Positions 8,539 through 16,909 of a DNA stretch of 64,000 nucleotides are shown piece after piece (the stretch's first letter is position 1; the number at the start of each line of letters is the position of its first letter). Position numbers and translations under genes: made by a program. The DNA lies in NCBI RefSeq assembly GCF_000010805.1, contig NC_012522.1, positions 7,130,001 through 7,194,000 on the forward strand. The letters are read 5' to 3'. A model generated the notes under the pieces. The model saw nothing but the letters and a program-made list of their open reading frames with translations, did no database searches and was not told where the DNA came from. The DNA comes from Rhodococcus opacus B4 (lineage in GTDB: Bacteria; Actinomycetota; Actinomycetes; Mycobacteriales; Mycobacteriaceae).

Positions 8539-10016
8539 GCGCCGATCTGACCACTCTCGACGCCGCCGATCTCGCGTCGAAGATCCACAGCCGTGAGGTG
8601 TCGTCCGTCGAGGTCACCCAGGCCCATCTGGACCGCATCGCCGCCGTCGACGGCGAACTGAACGCCTTCCTGCACGTGGCGGGCGAGCAGGCCCTCGTGT
8701 CGGCGAAGGAGGTGGACAGCAGCCTCGCCGCAGGCGATGCCCCCGCCTCCCCGCTCGCCGGAGTTCCGTTGGCGCTCAAGGACATCTTCACCACCACCGA
8801 CATGCCGACCACGTGCGCGTCGAAGATCCTCGAAGGCTGGATCGCGCCGTACGACGCGACGCTGACGAAGAAGCTGCGCGACGCCGGCATCCCGATCCTG
8901 GGAAAGACCAACCTCGACGAGTTCGCGATGGGATCGTCCACCGAGAACTCCGCCTACGGCCCCACCCGCAACCCGTGGGACACCACCCGCATCCCGGGCG
9001 GCTCCGGTGGCGGCAGTGCCGCGGCCCTCGCGTCCCGGCAGGCCCCGCTCGCGATCGGTACCGACACCGGTGGCTCGATCCGCCAGCCCGCCGCCGTCAC
9101 GGCGACGGTCGGCACCAAGCCGACGTACGGCACGGTCTCCAGGTTCGGTCTCGTCGCCTGCGCGTCCTCGCTCGACCAGGGTGGCCCGTGCGGCCGCACG
9201 GTCCTCGACACCGCACTGCTGCACGAGGTCATCGCCGGGCACGACCCGCGCGACTCCACGTCGATCGACGCACCCGTGCGTCCCGTGGTGGCGGCTGCGC
9301 GCGAGGGCGCCGGCGGCAACCTGAAGGGCGTGAAGGTCGGTGTCGTGAAAGAATTGCACTCCGACAGCTACCAGCCCGGGGTCATCTCCTCGTTCGATGC
9401 GGCCGTCGCGCAACTCACCGAACTCGGTGCCGAGGTCGTCGAGGTGTCGTGCCCCAACTTCGAGTACGCGCTCGCGTCGTACTACCTCATCCTGCCGAGT
9501 GAGGTGTCGTCGAACCTCGCGCGCTTCGACGCCATGCGGTACGGGCTGCGTATCGACCAGGGCGACATGAGTGCCGACCAGGTGATGGCCGCCACGCGTG
9601 CCGCCGGCTTCGGCCCGGAGGTCAAGCGTCGCATCATGATCGGCACCTATGCCCTGTCGTCCGGCTACTACGACGCCTACTACGGTCAGGCGCTCAAGGT
9701 GCGGACGCTCATCGCTCGGGACTTCGACAAGGCCTACGAGAAGGTGGACGTGCTGGTGTCGCCCACCAGTCCGTTCACGCCATGGAAGCTGGGCGAGAAG
9801 GTCGGCGACCCGCTCGCGATGTACCTCTCCGACCTGTGCACGCTGCCCACCAACCTGGCCGGGCACTGCGCGATGTCGGTTCCGTCGGGGCTGTCCGCGG
9901 ACGACGGTCTGCCGGTGGGTCTGCAGATCATGGCACCCGCGCTGGCCGACGAGCGGCTGTACCGGGTCGGTGCCGCCTACGAGGCCGCGCGCGGTCCGAT
10001 CGGCTCGCCGAACTAG
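8535..10016 (+). CDS. gatA: Glutamyl-tRNA(Gln) amidotransferase subunit A
   Basis: GatA is the glutaminase of GatCAB, releasing ammonia that is channelled to GatB. The amidase signature is intact: Lys82 (ALKDIF), cis-Ser157 in the glycine-serine loop GGSGGGSAAA, and nucleophile Ser181 in DTGGSIRQPA. At 493 residues it is full length. ATGA overlap with gatC indicates coupled translation. In M. tuberculosis gatCA is followed by pfkA and gatB; here four other genes separate gatA from pfkA. Confidence 0.97.
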   Translation: MSADLTTLDAADLASKIHSREVSSVEVTQAHLDRIAAVDGELNAFLHVAGEQALVSAKEVDSSLAAGDAPASPLAGVPLALKDIFTTTDMPTTCASKILEGWIAPYDATLTKKLRDAGIPILGKTNLDEFAMGSSTENSAYGPTRNPWDTTRIPGGSGGGSAAALASRQAPLAIGTDTGGSIRQPAAVTATVGTKPTYGTVSRFGLVACASSLDQGGPCGRTVLDTALLHEVIAGHDPRDSTSIDAPVRPVVAAAREGAGGNLKGVKVGVVKELHSDSYQPGVISSFDAAVAQLTELGAEVVEVSCPNFEYALASYYLILPSEVSSNLARFDAMRYGLRIDQGDMSADQVMAATRAAGFGPEVKRRIMIGTYALSSGYYDAYYGQALKVRTLIARDFDKAYEKVDVLVSPTSPFTPWKLGEKVGDPLAMYLSDLCTLPTNLAGHCAMSVPSGLSADDGLPVGLQIMAPALADERLYRVGAAYEAARGPIGSPN

Positions 10017-10033
10017 GACACGGTCTCGCCGAG

Positions 10034-11485
10034 CTAGGGGCAGTCGGGCAGGGCGGTGCCCTGCTCGTTGCCGTAGCGGTGTCCGTGCCCGGCCGCGAAG
10101 TTCAGCGCGGACACCAGGTCGACACTCGTCTGCAGGAACGTGATGCCCGGAATCCATTGGGGGACCGGCGCATCGCGTACCGCGAGCGAGAGGTCGGGCC
10201 GGTGCAGGATCAGGTCGGGGGACCACCACACCACCGGGTCGGACGTGTTCGCCAGTACCGTCGCGCCGTCCGTCAGCACCGAGCCTGCGGGCGGTCCCGA
10301 CCACAATGCGCCGCAGACGCGTTCCCGGAGTTGGCCGGCGTCGCTGAAAATTGCACTGCCGCCGACGGATCCGAGGCTCTGACCGTAGACGTAGAGCGCC
10401 GGGCGGAGGACGTCGGGTAGGTCGGAGATCCGCTCGGCGACGGCATCGAACAATGCTGCCGCCGACTCGTCTGCGGCGGAACGTCCGAACACGAACGTGA
10501 TCCAGCTCGGCAGATACGAGTACTGCATGCCGACGATCGCGACGTCGTCGGCGAAGCGCTCCTCGAATCCTTCGGCCGCGTTCTCGTCGATCCACCCCGA
10601 GCCGGTGGGCACGGTGACCACGATGGCGGATCGAGTGAAACCGCCTGCCCGCTCGAGCTCCGAGACTGCCAGTGCCGCACGCGATTCGACGTCGGGGGCC
10701 GAATCCATCCCCACGTAGGTGCGGATGGCGGCCGATTGCTCGCCCGCAGCCACGAACCGCCGTCCCTGGCGCCCGAGCGACTCCCAGCTGATCGCGGACT
10801 CCGGGCTGCCGGACGATTCGGCAGACACCGGCCGGTGCAGCGACACGTCGACGAGCGCGTTGGAGTCGCTGTAGGAACGGGCCATCATGCCCCACACCGC
10901 GGGTCCGGCGACCAGTTGCAACCCGGTCGCGAGAACGACGGCGGTGGTGGCGCTGCCGATCCAGCCGAGCCGGCGGGCGACCGCGGCGACGACGCTGCCG
11001 ATACCGGCGAACAGGAGGAACGTCGACGCCGCTACGAGGATCGCCTGCATCCAGTGGTCCGGCCCGATGCCCGGCATGCCCATGGCGGCGCGCAGCGAGT
11101 CCTGCCAGTGGTCGGCGAGCACGATCGACCACGTGACCACGATCATGGCGCCGATCAGGACGAGGAGACGCACCGAGTCCCGCGGAGGGTGATGGGGGCG
11201 CGACCGCGTGACGAGTCGCCGCAACCGACGGACGAGGACGGCGATCCCGAAGCCGACCGCGGCGAGGAACCCGGTGAACAGCGCCTGCGTCAGCGCACTC
11301 CGGGGGAGCAGTGAGGGGGCGAGCGACGTGAGCGTCGCGGTGGTGACGGCGATCGTGGAGGAGGCGCGGGGGAGAGCGGAGATGGGGATCGTCGTGGTCA
11401 GTGTGCGGCGCAGGGCATTCGGCTCGGTTCGCGAGCGACTGTGCGCCGGGCTCCGTCCCGGACCGGACAGAGCCGCGGTGGTCAT
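10034..11485 (-). CDS. Membrane-anchored alpha/beta hydrolase (Abhydrolase_9 type)
   Basis: 483 residues. About four to five membrane spans lie in the first 205 residues (for example 63-86, 106-125, 147-170, 180-200), followed by an external or cytosolic hydrolase domain. The nucleophile elbow is YGQSLGS (Ser370); Asp417 in TSDPVVWW and His470 in GHGHRYG are plausible triad partners. This matches the two-part family of actinobacterial alpha/beta hydrolases with a membrane N-terminus. The ATG overlaps the stop of the phospholipase A2 gene (ATGA), so the two are co-translated. A lipid or ester substrate is likely given the partner, but unproven. Confidence 0.8.
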   Translation of the reverse strand: MTTAALSGPGRSPAHSRSRTEPNALRRTLTTTIPISALPRASSTIAVTTATLTSLAPSLLPRSALTQALFTGFLAAVGFGIAVLVRRLRRLVTRSRPHHPPRDSVRLLVLIGAMIVVTWSIVLADHWQDSLRAAMGMPGIGPDHWMQAILVAASTFLLFAGIGSVVAAVARRLGWIGSATTAVVLATGLQLVAGPAVWGMMARSYSDSNALVDVSLHRPVSAESSGSPESAISWESLGRQGRRFVAAGEQSAAIRTYVGMDSAPDVESRAALAVSELERAGGFTRSAIVVTVPTGSGWIDENAAEGFEERFADDVAIVGMQYSYLPSWITFVFGRSAADESAAALFDAVAERISDLPDVLRPALYVYGQSLGSVGGSAIFSDAGQLRERVCGALWSGPPAGSVLTDGATVLANTSDPVVWWSPDLILHRPDLSLAVRDAPVPQWIPGITFLQTSVDLVSALNFAAGHGHRYGNEQGTALPDCP

Positions 11486-12126
11486 GCGATCGCCCCGGCC
11501 GGACGTGGACGGCGGCGGATCGACCAGGCCGCCGCGCCGGCGAGGAGGGTGACTCCGACCCCGCCGGCCAGCGCGTACGGGAGGCCGGATTCGGTGACCG
11601 GCGCCGAATAGGCCTGGCGCCAGCTGTTTCCGGTGACGAAGGTGGTCGCGACGTTGGCCGTCACGAAGCACTGCGCCCGTGCCTGCTCGTCGGCGCGGGT
11701 GTCGCACGCCGCATGCATGCGCTGATCCAGTTGCGCGTCGAGGCTCTGACGAGCCCAGGGTCCGAGGTCCTCGCCCGACCGCGACGCGTACCGCAGAAGG
11801 TCGTAGCCGAGGTCGTGGGCCTTGCACGCGGTGTCGAACTCGAGCGGCAGCGGCACCGGGGACGAGCAGTCTCCGCCGGGGTTGGCGAGCATCCCGTCGA
11901 TCCGCACCGGTGTGTACCCCATCACCGACGCGAAGTCCTCGGGAATGGAGTCCTCGGTGAGCGCCGCCGGTGTGGTGAGCGTGTGCACCGCGGCGGAAGC
12001 GGCGACGTTCTCGTGCCGGGGCGTGCTCGCCGCGCCGGTGCCGGCGAATCCTGTCGTCGTCAGCAGTGCGGTGGCGGCGCACGCCACCGCCGCCCAAGTC
12101 GTTCTCCGTGTCCCCGTCGTTCGCAT
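11482..12126 (-). CDS. Secreted/anchored prokaryotic phospholipase A2
   Basis: 214 residues with a clear signal peptide (residues 1-34, hydrophobic core AAVACAATALLTTTGFAG). The PLA2 active-site helix is CKAHDLGYDLLRY (101-113), containing the calcium-independent fold core Cys-x2-His-Asp with catalytic His104/Asp105; further cysteines at 87, 141 and 153 could form the family disulfides. A C-terminal hydrophobic helix (184-203) followed by RRRPR suggests the enzyme stays attached to the membrane facing outwards. It is the first gene of a two-gene unit with the alpha/beta hydrolase, and divergent from a two-component system. Confidence 0.83.
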   Translation of the reverse strand: MRTTGTRRTTWAAVACAATALLTTTGFAGTGAASTPRHENVAASAAVHTLTTPAALTEDSIPEDFASVMGYTPVRIDGMLANPGGDCSSPVPLPLEFDTACKAHDLGYDLLRYASRSGEDLGPWARQSLDAQLDQRMHAACDTRADEQARAQCFVTANVATTFVTGNSWRQAYSAPVTESGLPYALAGGVGVTLLAGAAAWSIRRRPRPAGAIA

Positions 12127-12215
12127 GACGACGACGTTATGAATTCGTGTTGCGCAGCCACATCACTCCCGGGTCCGGTTCGATCCCTGGCCTCGTGGTG
12201 GGAGGGGGCTCCGAT

Positions 12216-12257
12216 CTCATACTCGGGTACTACGCCGGCCCGAGCCCGGAGTATGAG
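12216..12257. promoter_or_regulatory. Inverted repeat in divergent promoter region (candidate operator)
   Basis: CTCATACTC (12216-12224) and GAGTATGAG (12249-12257) are perfect 9-bp inverted arms separated by 24 bases. The right arm ends eight bases before the histidine kinase GTG and contains its Shine-Dalgarno (GAGGA). It could be an operator for the LuxR-type regulator encoded downstream, or an mRNA hairpin hiding the ribosome site. Confidence 0.45.
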
Positions 12258-12265
12258 GACACGCT

Positions 12266-13462
12266 GTGACCTGTGTTTCTACTCTCGACGGTGTGAAGAC
12301 GAAGACGCGCATCCGGAGAGCCGCCGAAGGTCAATGGCTGAACGTGGCCATCGTCGTGGTCACCGCGATCCTGTTCGCCGTGGCGTGGCCGACCCTGCAG
12401 CTGACGCACCAGGTCAGTCCTCCCATCCAGCCGTTCGTGGCGGCGCTCGCGACGTTCCCGTTCCTGCTCATCCGGTCGAACCCGGCGCTGGCCTGGGCGG
12501 TCTCCGCGATCTCGGCACTGGTGATTCCGCGCGTCTTCGCGTTGCAGGACGGATACGACTACCCCTGGCAGGTGGTCCACATCCTCGTGATGCTCGCCCT
12601 GCTGGCCGCGGTCAGCATGCGGGCCGCGATCCCGGTCGTGGGTGTGGCCTGGATCTCCACCGTCCTGCTGTTCCTCGCCGACACCCCGGGCACCAACGGT
12701 CGCGGGTGGGCCGTGGGACTGACCGCCATCGTCGTGTTCGGTCTGCTGATCCGGTGGCTGGTGCTGTCCCGGCGGCAACTCGCGCAGCAGGAGGAGCTGA
12801 GCGAACTCGAGCGCACGCGCCGGACGATCCTCGAGGAGAAGGCGCGCATCGCCCGGGACCTGCACGACGTCGTCGCGCACCACATGTCGATGGTCGTGGT
12901 GCAGGCGCAGAGCGCGCCATACCGCATCGCAGGGATGTCGGACGAGACGCGGGCCGAGTTCGAATCGATCGGAGCCGCGGGCCGCGCTGCGCTGAACGAG
13001 GTGCGCGGGCTCCTCGGCGTGCTGCGCAGCGACGGCCAGGTCGCCGAGCACGCGCCGCAGCCCGGGGTCCAGCAGATCAGCGAGCTGCTCGAGGGCAGCC
13101 GCAGGGCCGGCATCCCCGTCTCCTGGGACACCGACGGAGACCCGCGGCTCGTGTCGGAATCGGTCGGGCTGGTGATGTACCGCATCCTGCAGGAATCCCT
13201 CGCCAACAGCGCCCGCCACGCGGCGGGCGCCGCGGTCGAGGTGAAGATCGCGTACGCGACTCCGATCGCGTCCGTGTCGATCGTCAACGGCCCGCCGCGG
13301 AAGAGTCTCGTCTCCGCTCTGACCAGGCACGAGTCGACCGGCGGCAACGGCATCATCGGGATGCGTGAGCGTGCGCAGGCGGTCGGCGGCGTACTCACCA
13401 CCCATCTCCACGACAACGGCGGATTCGAGGTCCACGCCGAGTTCCCGGTCGCCTCCGCCTAG
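12266..13462 (+). CDS. NarL-type sensor histidine kinase
   Basis: 398 residues: about four or five membrane helices in the first 165 residues without a large extracellular loop, a short linker coil, then the HisKA_3 dimerisation box RDLHDVVAHHMSMVV (phospho-acceptor His200) and an ATPase domain with the N-box LANSARHAAG. Such intramembrane-sensing kinases often read envelope stress. GTG 12266 has GAGGA six bases upstream; the GTG at 12293 is an alternative. The regulator gene follows after nine bases. Divergence from the phospholipase pair suggests, without proof, that membrane lipid status is relevant. Confidence 0.88.
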   Translation: MTCVSTLDGVKTKTRIRRAAEGQWLNVAIVVVTAILFAVAWPTLQLTHQVSPPIQPFVAALATFPFLLIRSNPALAWAVSAISALVIPRVFALQDGYDYPWQVVHILVMLALLAAVSMRAAIPVVGVAWISTVLLFLADTPGTNGRGWAVGLTAIVVFGLLIRWLVLSRRQLAQQEELSELERTRRTILEEKARIARDLHDVVAHHMSMVVVQAQSAPYRIAGMSDETRAEFESIGAAGRAALNEVRGLLGVLRSDGQVAEHAPQPGVQQISELLEGSRRAGIPVSWDTDGDPRLVSESVGLVMYRILQESLANSARHAAGAAVEVKIAYATPIASVSIVNGPPRKSLVSALTRHESTGGNGIIGMRERAQAVGGVLTTHLHDNGGFEVHAEFPVASA

Positions 13463-13471
13463 GCTGGCGGC

Positions 13472-14134
13472 GTGGCCATCACCGTATTCATCGCCGACGA
13501 CCAGGCTATGGTCCGGCAGGGTTTCGGAGCCCTGCTCGCCTCGCAGCCCGACATCAGCGTCATCGGTGACGCCCCGGACGGGGCGGTCGCGGTGAGCGAG
13601 GTGAAGCGCCTGCGACCCGACGTGGTCCTGATGGACGTCCGCATGCCGGAGATGAACGGGCTCGACGCCGCCCGCGTCATCCTGTCCGCCGGTTTCGATC
13701 CGCCGGTGCGGGTGCTGATGCTCACCACATTCGACGTCGACGACTACGTGTACGAGGCACTGAGCATCGGGGCCAGCGGCTTCATGCTCAAGGATGCGCC
13801 CGCGGAGGAACTCATCCGCGCGGTGCGGGTGGTGGCCGACGGCGAAGCCCTTCTCGCCCCCACCGTCACCCGGCGTCTCATCGCCGACGTGACCAGTCGC
13901 CGCAGCACCGCGCGGCGCAAACCGGCCGCGCTGTCCGCATTGACACCACGCGAACGCGAGGTGCTCGAACTCATCGCCCGCGGCATGTCGAACACCGAGA
14001 TCGCGGAACGCCTGTTCGTCGCCGAGCAGACCGTCAAGACGCACGTCGGCAAGGTGCTGTCCAAGCTGGACCTCCGCGACCGCGCACAGGCCGTGGTCCT
14101 GGCCTACGAGAGCGGTCTCGTCACACCCGGCTGA
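13472..14134 (+). CDS. NarL/LuxR-family response regulator
   Basis: 220 residues. Receiver domain with the acidic pair Asp9/Asp10, phospho-acceptor Asp55 in VLMDVRMPE, and conserved Lys near 104 (FMLKDA). The C-terminal LuxR HTH contains LTPREREVLELIARGMSNTEIAERLFV and TVKTHV (about 150-205). GTG start nine bases after the kinase stop, so it is the cognate partner in one transcript. Targets are unknown; the inverted repeat ahead of the kinase and the divergent lipase genes are the first candidates. Confidence 0.93.
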   Translation: MAITVFIADDQAMVRQGFGALLASQPDISVIGDAPDGAVAVSEVKRLRPDVVLMDVRMPEMNGLDAARVILSAGFDPPVRVLMLTTFDVDDYVYEALSIGASGFMLKDAPAEELIRAVRVVADGEALLAPTVTRRLIADVTSRRSTARRKPAALSALTPREREVLELIARGMSNTEIAERLFVAEQTVKTHVGKVLSKLDLRDRAQAVVLAYESGLVTPG

Positions 14135-14230
14135 GGTCTTGCAGCCCGATCCGAGGTGCTCGAACCCGCTCCGAGCGGCAAGATGTGTAGAGAACCACCA
14201 TCACCACACGAGACGACGAGGGGTGCTTGG

Positions 14231-15262
14231 ATGCGGATCGGAATGCTCACCGGAGGCGGCGACTGCCCCGGACTCAACGCGGTGATCAGGGCGGTGGTGC
14301 GGACCGCCGCCGGTCGATACGGCAGCTCGGTGGTGGGATTCCGTGACGGGTGGCGTGGCCTGCTCGAAGACCGCAAGGTCGCGCTGTCCAACGACGACCG
14401 GATCGACCGGATCCTCACCCGGGGCGGCACCATCCTCGGTACCGCACGGGTCAACCCCGACAAGCTGAAGGCCGGCCTCGACCAGATCCGGCAGACACTC
14501 GACGACAACGGCATCGACGCGCTCATCCCGATCGGCGGCGAGGGCACGCTGACGGCGGCGAGCTGGCTCGCCGAGAGCGGCGTTCCCGTGATCGGGGTTC
14601 CGAAGACCATCGACAACGACATCGACTGCACGGACGTGACGTTCGGTTTCGACACCGCCCTGTCCATCGCGACCGACGCGATCGACCGCCTGCACACCAC
14701 CGCCGAGTCCCACCAGCGGGTGATGCTCGTCGAGGTGATGGGCAGGCACGCCGGCTGGATCGCCCTGCACTCCGGGCTCGCGACCGGCGCGCACCTCACA
14801 CTCGTTCCCGAAGTCCCGTTCGACGTCGGCGAGGTGTGCGCGATGGTGAAGAAGCGGTTCCAGCGCGGCGATTCGCATTTCATCTGCGTCGTCGCGGAGG
14901 GCGCCACACCCACCCCGGAGTCGATGAGTCTGCGTGAAGGCGGCATCGACGAGTTCGGCCACAAGCGGTTCACCGGGGTCGCGCAGCAGCTCGGCGACGA
15001 GATCGTCCGCCGCATCGGCAAGGAGGTCCGGACGACGGTCCTCGGGCACGTGCAGCGCGGCGGCACGCCGACGCCGTACGACCGGGTGCTCGCCACCCGC
15101 TTCGGGGTCCACGCCACCGACGCCGTCCACCGCGGCGACTTCGGCAACATGGTCGCGCTGCACGGCACGTCGATCGACCTCGTGCCCCTCGAGGAGGCCA
15201 CCCGCCGCCTCAAGACGGTGCCGCGGGAGCGGTACGACGAGGCGGCCGCATTTTTCGGCTGA
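14231..15262 (+). CDS. pfkA: 6-phosphofructokinase
   Basis: Phosphorylates fructose 6-phosphate in glycolysis. The 343-residue protein begins MRIGMLTGGGDCPGLN, with GAGGGG spaced before the ATG; an upstream in-frame ATG at 14156 is not used by homologues. The nucleotide site reads GGEGT (Gly105 after the acidic residue, as in ATP enzymes, where PPi enzymes have Asp). The PKTIDND motif (124-131 region) carries Lys, a residue shared with PPi enzymes. This Gly plus Lys combination is typical of the actinobacterial ATP-type group; ATP as donor is likely but should be assayed. Confidence 0.93.
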   Translation: MRIGMLTGGGDCPGLNAVIRAVVRTAAGRYGSSVVGFRDGWRGLLEDRKVALSNDDRIDRILTRGGTILGTARVNPDKLKAGLDQIRQTLDDNGIDALIPIGGEGTLTAASWLAESGVPVIGVPKTIDNDIDCTDVTFGFDTALSIATDAIDRLHTTAESHQRVMLVEVMGRHAGWIALHSGLATGAHLTLVPEVPFDVGEVCAMVKKRFQRGDSHFICVVAEGATPTPESMSLREGGIDEFGHKRFTGVAQQLGDEIVRRIGKEVRTTVLGHVQRGGTPTPYDRVLATRFGVHATDAVHRGDFGNMVALHGTSIDLVPLEEATRRLKTVPRERYDEAAAFFG

Positions 15263-15291
15263 CCGCGTTTTCCGGCGAACCGCCGGACGCA

Positions 15292-15297
15292 TAAACT
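15292..15297 (+). promoter_or_regulatory. Candidate -10 box for leaderless gatB
   Basis: TAAACT ends seven bases before the gatB ATG and there is no Shine-Dalgarno. That spacing puts transcription start at the ATG itself. Confidence 0.5.
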
Positions 15298-15304
15298 CTG
15301 TGGC

Positions 15305-16819
15305 ATGACTGCTGTCGACACTCCGGACCTCCTCGACTACGACGAAGTGCTCGCCAAGTACGAGCCTGTACTCGGCATGGAGGTGCACGTAGAGCTCGGC
15401 ACCAACACGAAGATGTTCTGCCCGTGCCCCACCGAGTTCGGCGCCGAGCCGAACACGCAGGTCTGCCCGGTGTGCCTCGGTCTGCCCGGGTCGCTGCCCG
15501 TCGTGAACGAGGCGGCGGTGGAGTCCGCGATCCGGATCGGACTGGCACTGAACTGTTCCATCACACCGTGGGGCCGGTTCGCGCGGAAGAACTACTTCTA
15601 CCCGGACCAGCCGAAGAACTACCAGATCTCCCAGTACGACGAGCCGATCGCCACCGACGGCTACCTCGACGTCGTCCTCGACGACGGCACCACGTGGCGG
15701 GTCGAGATCGAGCGCGCGCACATGGAAGAGGACACCGGAAAGTCACTGCACGTCGGCGGCGCGACCGGTCGCATCCACGGTGCCAGCCACTCGTTGCTCG
15801 ACTACAACCGTGCCGGGGTCCCGCTGGTCGAGATCGTCACCAAGACGATCAGCGGCGCCGGTGCCCGCGCCCCCGAGGTCGCCCGCGCGTACGTCACCGC
15901 GCTGCGCGACCTGCTGAAGTCGCTGAACGTCTCCGACGTCCGCATGGATCAGGGTTCGATGCGGTGCGACGCCAACGCGTCACTGATGCCGATCGGGGCA
16001 ACCGAACTCGGCACACGCACCGAGACGAAGAACGTCAACTCCCTCAAGAGCGTCGAGGTCGCGGTCCGGTACGAGATGCGCCGCCAGGCCGCGGTGCTCG
16101 AGGCCGGCGGCGAGGTGATCCAGGAGACCCGGCACTTCCAGGAAGCGGACGGCACCACGTCCCCGGGTCGCCGCAAGGAGACCGCCGAGGACTACCGCTA
16201 CTTCCCGGAGCCCGACCTCGAGCCGGTCGCGCCCAGTGCCGAATGGGTCGAGGAACTGCGGGGCACCCTGCCCGAGCTGCCGTGGGTGCGCCGCGCCCGG
16301 ATCCAGGCCGACTGGGGTGTCTCCGACGAGGTCATGCGCGACCTCGTCAACGCGAACGCCCTCGACCTCGTCATCGCGACCGTCGAGGCCGGCGCCTCGC
16401 CGGAGGCCGCACGGTCCTGGTGGGTGTCGTACCTGGCGCAGCAGGCGAACACCCGCGGGGTCGAACTCGGCGAGCTGCCGATCACGCCGGCTCAGGTCGC
16501 GCAGGTGGTTGCGCTGATCGACAGCGGGAAGCTGAACAACAAGGTGGCCCGCCAGGTGGTCGACCACGTTCTCGCCGGTGAGGGCGACCCGGAGCAGGTC
16601 GTCGCGGATCACCCCGAACTCGTCGTCGAACGCGACGACACGAAGCTGAAGGCCGCCGTCGACGAGGCCCTGGCCGCAAACCCCGACATCGCCGAGAAGA
16701 TCCGCGGCGGCAAGGTCGCGGCCGCGGGCAAGATCGTCGGCGACGTGATGAAGGCCACTCGCGGTCAGGCCGACCCGGCCCGCGTCAAGGAGCTGGTCAT
16801 CGAGGCCTGCGGCGGCTGA
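15305..16819 (+). CDS. gatB: Asp/Glu-tRNA amidotransferase subunit B
   Basis: GatB holds the misacylated tRNA and performs the ATP-dependent transamidation using ammonia from GatA. 504 residues. The catalytic cradle shows LGMEVHVELGTNTKMFC, CLGLPGSLPVVNE and KNYFYPDQPKNYQISQ; the C-terminal tail domain (YqeY-like, about 350-504) ends GKVMGDV-like KIVGDVMKATRGQADP. Starts at an ATG seven bases after a TAAACT box, so it is probably leaderless and separately transcribed from pfkA. Ends in a strong hairpin shared with lppZ. Confidence 0.97.
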   Translation: MTAVDTPDLLDYDEVLAKYEPVLGMEVHVELGTNTKMFCPCPTEFGAEPNTQVCPVCLGLPGSLPVVNEAAVESAIRIGLALNCSITPWGRFARKNYFYPDQPKNYQISQYDEPIATDGYLDVVLDDGTTWRVEIERAHMEEDTGKSLHVGGATGRIHGASHSLLDYNRAGVPLVEIVTKTISGAGARAPEVARAYVTALRDLLKSLNVSDVRMDQGSMRCDANASLMPIGATELGTRTETKNVNSLKSVEVAVRYEMRRQAAVLEAGGEVIQETRHFQEADGTTSPGRRKETAEDYRYFPEPDLEPVAPSAEWVEELRGTLPELPWVRRARIQADWGVSDEVMRDLVNANALDLVIATVEAGASPEAARSWWVSYLAQQANTRGVELGELPITPAQVAQVVALIDSGKLNNKVARQVVDHVLAGEGDPEQVVADHPELVVERDDTKLKAAVDEALAANPDIAEKIRGGKVAAAGKIVGDVMKATRGQADPARVKELVIEACGG

Positions 16820-16832
16820 CCCCACTGCACCA

Positions 16833-16871
16833 ACGGGACGCTCGTTCGGATCAACCGAACGAGCGTCCCGT
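16833..16871. terminator. Strong bidirectional terminator hairpin (gatB / lppZ)
   Basis: Perfect 17-bp arms (16833-16849 and 16855-16871) around a five-base loop ATCAA, midway between convergent genes. T-rich flanks are short. Confidence 0.85.
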
Positions 16872-16909
16872 TCGTTGCCCGTGGGGATGCGGCGCCGGGG
16901 CGGGGACCG

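Noticed and set aside
12215..12229. TCTCATACTCGGGTA as a fifth copy of the TCTC-N7-GGGA motif
   Set aside because: It is better explained as the left arm of the inverted repeat before the kinase; the context is not branched-chain metabolism.
12230..14044. 604-codon minus-strand frame opposite the two-component genes
   Set aside because: Shadow of the kinase and regulator, whose motifs are unambiguous on the plus strand.
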